NCBI RefSeq assembly: GCF_008831285.2
Contig: NC_045148.1
Coordinates: forward strand, 16,222,802-16,286,801
Direction of reading: 5' to 3'
DNA: 64,000 nucleotides
Source: Nymphaea colorata
Lineage: Eukaryota > Streptophyta > Magnoliopsida > Nymphaeales > Nymphaeaceae
The notes beneath the pieces were generated by a model. That model did not search any database, was not told the origin of the DNA, and saw nothing but the letters and a program-made list of their open reading frames with translations. This document shows, one piece after another, positions 57,803 to 64,000 of this stretch; position 1 is the stretch's first letter; every line of letters begins with the position of its first letter. The position numbers and the translations under genes were made by a program.

Positions 57803-59287
57803 TCACATGATGGCACAACTGCTGGTGTTATCATCACTGAACAAATAGGTAGCATACTCTGCTGTCTGTGATTGTGGCTGGTAGTTGTAGTAGGAAGTGG
57901 TAGCAAGTGGGGTGAGAGGAGATCTGTTGTACATCATCTGCATGTATCTCTCATTCAGCATCTGGTTGTGGTTCTGGTTCGGCCTGCTGTTGATGTTACT
58001 CATCATGGTCATTGGATGCTGTTGGTAAGCAGCATTACTGAAGCCATATCCACCTAAATGAGCTCCACCACCTCCTCCTCCATAATATCCTGCAACTCCC
58101 ATGGGATACCCACATCCTTGAATGCCATTATGGCCCTGAATTCCCATCCCTAGACCAAGCGCACCACCAGCACCACCTCCAATGCCCCCAACTCCCTGAT
58201 AACCAAATCCCATCCCATTCCTTCCCTCCATTGCATTGCTTCCAAACCCAGCATGTTGGCCATTGTTCATCCTCATGTTTTGGCCAAATCCAGTAGGGCC
58301 GCCTCCACCCCCACCATGTTGGTTCTTTTGATCTCCACCATGTTGGTTCTTTTGATCCCCACCACCAGCACCCTTAAAGGCAACATTCTGGTGTTGATTT
58401 CCACCATTGTTGCCTCCGCCACCACCCTTCTTTCCAACATTTCCCCCATTAGGGCTGCCATTGCTGATGTTGCCCTTGTTTTTTTTGCCAACCCCAACTT
58501 CATTTGGCTGCTGCCTGTGGAAGTTCATCTTGCTTGCTTTCTCCCTCAGGAACCCCAGTCCATCGTCATCCTCATCAGCTTCATCATCAGACTCGTCACC
58601 CAGATCATCGTCAGATATGTATCCCAGGGGTTTCTGTTGGTTCTTGGCTCCCCTGTTCATGAACAACCCATGCTTCTGGTCCTTCATTCCCCTGTCATCT
58701 TTCATATGTTGGTTTGGCATCTTCTGTGAATAATGGTGCTGCTGCTGCAGCTGCTGCTGCTGATGGTGGTGGTGGTGCTGCTGCTGCTGATTGTTGCCCT
58801 TTTGAGACCAGAGCTCTGCATGCTTGCCTGACCTGATCAGCTTCTTTATCAGCGTATCAGAATCGACGCTACCAAACACTGTAACCTTCTGCTGTTCTGC
58901 ATCAATAGTTACTCTGAGCACCCCTAGGAAACCAAAGATGAAATGCAAGTCAGAAAAATATAGAGCGAAAGAAAGCACAAGATGTGAAAGGGAAGAGCTT
59001 TTCACCTTCAATTTTTTGTAGGAGCTTCCTCACCTTGTCCTTGCACCCATCACAGTGAATGTTAACCTTGAGGATGCAGGTCTGGAAGTAAAACAAGAGT
59101 GAGTGACAAGAAAAGAAAAGAAAAGAAAGCATTTGAACTCGATGGAGATAACAGAATGCTTGCTTGTTCCCATGTTGGTGGTATGGAGGAACCAGACAGA
59201 TTAAAGGCTTAAAACAGAAATACGAGGAAGACAGCAAGAGCGGAGTGGACTGACCTGTATCTTGAAAATGTCTTCGCTTTTAGTCAT
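57803..59287 (-). CDS. Heavy-metal-associated isoprenylated plant protein (HIPP), three exons, 409 aa
   Basis: Exons by eye (minus strand): 59287-59255, 59081-59006, 58923-57803, all GT/AG and in frame. Residues about 12-75 form one HMA domain with the metal-binding CxxC in [12 protein letters not shown] (Cys21, Cys24), then [16 protein letters not shown] and SGKHAELW. The C-terminus CAIM is a CaaX box predicting farnesylation and membrane association. Between them lie a Gln/His run (about 82-100), an acidic stretch ([18 protein letters not shown]) and long Gly/Asn-rich sequence, as in the large HIPP32-35 group. HMA domains of HIPPs bind soft metals or partner proteins; which applies here cannot be read from sequence. 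The (GA)n-rich region at 59459-59530 is the likely leader. The exon layout with an 11-codon first exon is usual for the family. Confidence 0.93.
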
Positions 59288-59554
59288 TTCTACGGGAGAT
59301 CTGCAAAAGCCCGGTGCTGAAAAGAAGGTAGCGATGGTAAAATCATGGAGGGTCTTTCCCAGAATCTCAGGCACTTAGGATGTATCGCTGCTTCTGCTGC
59401 TCTGCTACTCCTGCTGCTACCGCCAGCGTCACAACACTCCACTACCAACTTACCAATTCTAGAGAGAGAGAGAAGGGGAGAAAGAGAGAGAAACTCAATT
59501 CCAGGGAGCAATGGAGAGAGAGGGAGAAGCGATTTGAAATGATGTGATCGAACC

Positions 59555-59565
59555 TGTATTTAAAA
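59555..59565 (-). promoter_or_regulatory. TATA-like box of the HIPP gene
   Basis: The minus strand reads TTTTAAATAC about 270 bp upstream of the start codon and just upstream of the GA/CT-rich leader. Only position and sequence support it. Confidence 0.3.
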
Positions 59566-59569
59566 TGAG

Positions 59570-60963
59570 ATTTTTTTTTTTAATAGACTAAAAGCGATGA
59601 GGGAAAGAAGTGGCAGAGCCCCATCTAATCCTTGTCTAGAGAGGACGAGCCCGGTCCGGAAAAGTCGGCTCAAAACAACCAGAAATTCTCATCGATGCCA
59701 CCGCACTAGTATCAAGAAAACGCAATATCAGATCGTTATAATAGAAAAATAACTTTCATATAGGCCCCCGCATTCTTTGGTATACCCAGAAAAGGACTCC
59801 ATCCATCCCTGCCATTTCCACACAAGCCGCAAGAAAGCAGTGAAAGGTTTACCGCATTAAAAGAATGATTATTATACCGCCTACAAGTGTAATTTTGCTG
59901 AAATTTGTGGGCTCGTGAAAATTTCAAAAATTTGGGGCTTCCATTTAAATTTTAAAAATAAAATATTGAGTCGAGAGGAGAAGTTTCCGGTCTCCTCCTC
60001 TGCAACGGTGCCTGTAATACCCTGGCTCGCCTACCGGGGGAGAGTCAACGGCCCAGAGAGTTCGAACCCTTCTGGCGACCGAGCTTCCAGAACCCACGTG
60101 GGCTCGTAATGGCTGATGCAACCTGAACCATGTGCCCAACTAGATCACGCGAAATCTTCCCAAACAATTACCAGCCTGCCTTTCTTTAATCCATACTCTC
60201 CTCCTGTTCACATATCCATCCATTCATGCACAGGTTTTTTTTCTTTCTAAGTTTCATGTTTCTTTTATAAAAAATTCAAAAGAAAACAAGGAAAAATTTG
60301 GAAGTATATATGGCCTTGAGCCTTATCATTTACTTCGTAATTGGCCAAATTAAAGTTACGAGATTAAGTTAAGAAAGAAAACTGATTTTCAAATTAAAGT
60401 TTTCATTAAACATAATTAAAGTCTGATTTATTACCATTCACGAGATTGCGAAGCATTTTTCTGGCCATAACTGACGCTGAGAATTGAAAAACTCTGAGAG
60501 GTGGACTATAAAGACCCAGCTCACATTCATGAGAAGGTTGATCATGAGATCGACATTGAAGTGCCTCCGAGAAGCAAACCCAGAAATCCATCGCTCTCTT
60601 GTTTCTTTCTTTCTTCTTCTCTTGCTCTTGCTCACACGTGCTGTACTGGTGGGGGATTTGCTGCTTATATACTTCACGACAGAACCCGTCTTTTTGGAAT
60701 GGGCTTAAAACTTATACTAAGAAAATGAGCTTGTTTACATGGTAATATATACGGCCTTGTTCGACTTCAAGGGCTCTTGAGTTCAACCTCCGACGGACGG
60801 AGCTCTCCTCAATAACTATTTTGCTTCCCATTCACGCGTTCGTGCAAGCCTGATTCTCGTTATCATGTGGGAATTCATCAGTTCACGGACTCTTGGAAGC
60901 AATCCTGTCAAAATCAGCGGCCGGTAGCTTTCCTTCATTCTAACTTTTGTAATTTTTTTTTTT
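59570..60963. other. Intergenic; possible SINE
   Basis: No gene was recognised. The block at about 59990-60150 is GC-rich with Pol III-like boxes (see the separate entry). Short frames of 60-79 codons at 60406-60728 are featureless. Confidence 0.4.
59990..60150 (-). mobile_element. Possible tRNA-derived SINE copy
   Basis: On the minus strand TGATCTAGTTGG (60136-60147) resembles an A box and AAGGGTTCGAACTCTC (about 60056-60071) is a good B box. Their spacing of about 75 bp is longer than in tRNAs. The GC-rich block has sharp AT-rich edges. It differs from the other two SINE-like copies, so it would be another family. Confidence 0.35.
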
Positions 60964-61336
60964 AAGATGCCAATTCAGTTGAATCACTGCATCTAGAGTT
61001 TGCTGAATCACCAACTTGATAGATTCAATTTTGTGATTTAAAGATGCCAATTCAGTTGAATCACTGCATCTAGAGTTTGCTGAATCACCAACTTGATAGA
61101 TTCAATTTTGTGATTTAAAGATGCCAATTCAGTTGAATCACTGCATCTAGAGTTTGCTGAATCACCAACTTGATAGATTCAATTTTGTGATTTAAAGATG
61201 CCAATTCAGTTGAATCACTGCATCTAGAGTTTGCTGAATCACCAACTTGATAGATTCAATTTTGTGATTTAAAGATGCCAATTCAGTTGAATCACTGCAT
61301 CTAGAGTTTGCTGAATCACCAACTTGATAGATTCAA
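60964..61336. repeat. 77-bp minisatellite, 4.8 copies
   Basis: Units begin AAGATGCCAATTCAGTTG at 60964, 61041, 61118, 61195 and 61272; the last is cut off near 61336. I see no differences between the units, which indicates recent expansion. Each unit contains short inverted words (TTGAATC and GATTCAA) and an in-frame stop (CATCTAG), so it is not coding. Confidence 0.95.
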
Positions 61337-62935
61337 CTCGCAGTTTGGCTGAAGGCCGAAGCCAATACAATTTAATATTCAGTAGTCTTTCTCATAATGA
61401 ATCATACGTATACATATATTTCCGAGTATGGTGGATCTGGCTATGTTCATCCATTTGATTATACTTCATGGATTGTTCTTTTGATGGGTGACCCTCAACT
61501 GGAGGGCAAAGGATCTGTGTTATCGATCTTTTGCTGACTTTCTTGTGGGCAATGCTAGCTACAGTTTCCTGTCCTTTCGCTTTTCCGAAACAACATTTTT
61601 TACTGACACCTTTTATCTTCCAAGGTCAATCTCTATTTCTTTGCTTTGAAAAATAACTATGTGGTAGAAATGATTATAACATGACCCGTAATATGCAGGT
61701 GAATGCATGTAAAACAAATGAACAGACATATAGAATAAAAGAAACCGTTTCGAATGAACTTACTTTCTATCGAAACTAACGTGAATCATCTTTAGATACC
61801 GAAACTCTTTCCTCTTTTTTTACTGTCTTTGGTGTTCGAGGAACAAAAACGAGTAGAAGAAGGGGAAAAAAGAAGAAGAAAACTTACTGCTCTTACTCTT
61901 TTGGATGCATTTTGCTTGGAGTTTCCAAGTCCCGTGGGCCTTTGTTGGTGCCGTCGGATGTGTGCTTCCCCACAAATTCCTGTGTCTCTTCTCACCTCTA
62001 TGATCCTACATATGACAAAGCATTTGAATTACCGCAACTTTTTCATCTTTCCACTTGGTTTATAAAGTTACTTTTTCACCTTCCCTAACCCGTCCTCTCT
62101 CTTTTAACATTGACAATTACTTATTGTCTGATTTTTCTCTGCATTAACAGTGAGTGAGCATGAACTGGGAAATGAATAGTTCTCAAAAGAAGTGAACAAC
62201 ATCTGCCTCATGCCCACGACAAATTAAAAAAGGGATAACCAAAGCGTAGAAAAACTTATCTACGATAGGGAATCTAGAAAAAAGTAGTCATTAATGACTT
62301 CGAAGGTCTTCAAATCACCCAAAGAAAAAGGGAGTTGATTTGCTACTAGACAAGGAAGTACCAATCCCAAGTTCCCAACCAAGCGACCAATTCCCACGAC
62401 ATTCATTACCACAACTAAATATCAGTGAATCAAATCATCTGTCAGATCACAATTCTTCAAGAAATCTAACATCCCCACCATCGTTTTCATCAGGTCTCAT
62501 CCAACAATCCCCACCAATGCAAACGGACGCCGCATTTACCACCATCGTTGCCATTAAGATAGACGGTCTACATTCTGGATCTGTTTAACAAAGATGATAC
62601 CAAGTGGAGTGGCCGTCTGAATCAAGTTCTTCAAAAATGAAAGCATTATAAGCAGTTGAGACATAAGGCAACAGAGAAAATTTGCCCATGGCGATTAATT
62701 TTACGTGGAAAAAAATTACCACCGACACCGAGTTAAGTTAGGAGAGCTTCACATGTTTCCCCTCCGCATTTATGCCATCAGGTTGTTCACCTCACCTGCT
62801 TCACTATTTATTTACATTACAGGTTGCCCCCTAGTAAATGAACGCTTTTAAGAAGAGGCACGGATCCTCTGTGCCAGCCATTATTATTAGCGATACGGCT
62901 GCTTCCTACCAACCCCACCCCGTGCGTGTGGTCCG

Positions 62936-62993
62936 CACCTATCTGCGCGCACAAACACACACACTTCACCACGTGCACGCACACGCACACACC
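62936..62993. repeat. Alternating purine-pyrimidine (CA/CG) tract
   Basis: TGCGCGCACAAACACACAC and GTGCACGCACACGCACACAC lie within 60 bp and are Z-DNA-prone in composition. Confidence 0.7.
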
Positions 62994-63204
62994 TAGGCGC
63001 CCATGCATCAGATACATGCAATTTTCTTATAAAATCCAAAGTTTGGGGTTTAAAAATAATTACCAAGGTTTGATGAAGAGATAACATTTATGAGATCAAT
63101 TTTATTTAATGGTACCGAATTGTCTGATCGATTTTACACATTGAATTTTCATGATTTGATAATGTTTTACTTTTAAATGTTCTGAGTACATTTATATTAT
63201 TGGT

Positions 63205-63208
<4 letters not shown>

Positions 63209-63276
<68 letters not shown>
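63209..63276. repeat. Compound (AT)n(AG)n microsatellite
   Basis: An AT tract (63209-63249) joins an AG tract (63249-63276), the same arrangement as the one at 3.4 kb in inverse orientation. Confidence 0.95.
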
Positions 63277-63281
<5 letters not shown>

Positions 63282-64000
63282 TGTGCAGGGCTGAGGCTGA
63301 GTTTGTTTGGTCCTTTGTGGATGATGTGAATAATAATTTATTCACTTCTCACTCTGTTTTGTGGCCACGTTCACGCTCACATGCATTTTGGACTTCCATG
63401 GATCACAAGTTTCTCGTTTTGTTGATTTGCTTCCTAGTTTTCAGGTTAATGTTTATAAGATTCAAAGCAACAATGATATATTTAATTTGAAGAGCATCAA
63501 TATGCAATAAAATAAATTATATGGGAGACTTATATTATATGTGAGTCTCCGTGGGCTTCTGCCCACACAAGCTAGCAACTCATGCTACAAAAGGAAAGAC
63601 CAGTATATATATATATATGTGTGTATATATATATATAAAAGAAAGGAAAAAAGAATAAAAAGACGAAAATTGGCAGCCAACTTTGGAGATAACGAAACTT
63701 TTTGTTTGATTATGTTTCTAGGATAAATGGTTTTTATGTTAAATTTGCGATCGATTGAAATTTCAAAATTCAATCGAGCTAAACTCAAAGTAGTGCTAAC
63801 ATAACAGCGATCGATTTGAAATTTTTACTATTGAAAAGGAATCCCAAGTTTGACCAACATATTAAATCCAGTTGACAAGCTCATGTGAACCTAGAAATTA
63901 ATAGTAATCAAGTAACATTTAATAGATTGCTTTTAAAATTGTACGAGTTACCAGCCAAATCACCATCACATATTACACATTGATAAATCAATAAGGATTC

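Larger units (their letters stand above)
61337..64000. other. Intergenic, no gene recognised
   Basis: Several small frames were considered. One at 62340-62588 (plus) is Ser/Pro/Gln-rich and vaguely like a copia connector, but lacks any diagnostic motif. The end of the window is AT-rich with microsatellites. Confidence 0.4.

Noticed and set aside
60964-61336. CRISPR-like array
   Set aside because: The 77-bp units are directly adjacent with no unique spacers, and the context is a plant genome; it is a minisatellite.
62340-62588. Remnant of a copia connector
   Set aside because: Ser/Pro/Gln-rich text only; no integrase, RT or LTR signal lies nearby.

Overview
The window is nuclear DNA of a flowering plant. 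The evidence is spliced genes of plant-specific families (a cytokinin-response-factor AP2/ERF protein, a PIN-LIKES auxin carrier, the plastid protease subunit CLPP3, a heavy-metal-associated isoprenylated protein), a 3.5 kb intron, Ty1/copia retrotransposons primed by initiator tRNA-Met, MITEs, tRNA-derived SINE-like copies, a LINE remnant and many (AT)n and (CT/GA)n tracts. I cannot name the species. Gene density is low: four recognisable genes in 64 kb, each with its own regulation and no operon-like grouping.

Layout. 1-8 kb: intergenic AT-rich DNA with a GC-rich island at 1.9-2.4 kb carrying two identical-core E2F sites, a SINE-like copy at 4.3 kb and a degenerate small TIR element at 5.5 kb. 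8.0-11.1 kb: a CRF-type transcription factor gene (+) with a long pyrimidine-rich leader, a 42-codon upstream ORF and a probable leader intron. 11.1-18.6 kb: intergenic, with a second SINE-like copy at 13.9 kb. 18.6-29.5 kb: copia element A (-), interrupted in gag by the younger copia element B (-); both have LTR pairs, primer-binding sites and target-site duplications. 29.5-33.5 kb: intergenic. 33.5-35.2 kb: a PILS carrier (-) with one uninterrupted coding exon and a duplicated, ATG-free leader. 37.1-42.2 kb: CLPP3 (+), five exons, first intron 75 bp, second intron 3.45 kb with a LINE 3' end and a MITE-like insert. 42.3-47.8 kb: intergenic with simple and tandem repeats. 47.9-49.1 kb: a hAT-type foldback MITE, then a hAT-type MITE nested inside a Tourist-like MITE. 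49.1-54.9 kb: copia element C (-), nearly intact and carrying an extra PBS-plus-leader fragment outside its 3' LTR. 55.0-55.2 kb: a 92-bp tandem duplication. 57.8-59.3 kb: a three-exon HIPP gene (-). 60-64 kb: a possible SINE, a 77-bp five-copy minisatellite and microsatellites.

The four host genes act in unrelated places: nuclear transcription (CRF), endoplasmic-reticulum auxin homeostasis (PILS), plastid proteolysis (CLPP3) and metal or membrane-associated signalling (HIPP). I found no multi-gene system. The most informative observations are in the mobile DNA: the tandem-type structure of element C, a pol frame in C that runs deep into its LTR, an LTR hairpin that covaries between elements A and C, several stop codons in element B despite LTRs without substitutions, and nested MITEs with clean target-site duplications. 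On the host side they are the CRF uORF, a CRF protein with a divergent AP2 C-terminus, and an E2F-site island without an evident gene. Coordinates of splice sites and repeat ends were read by eye.
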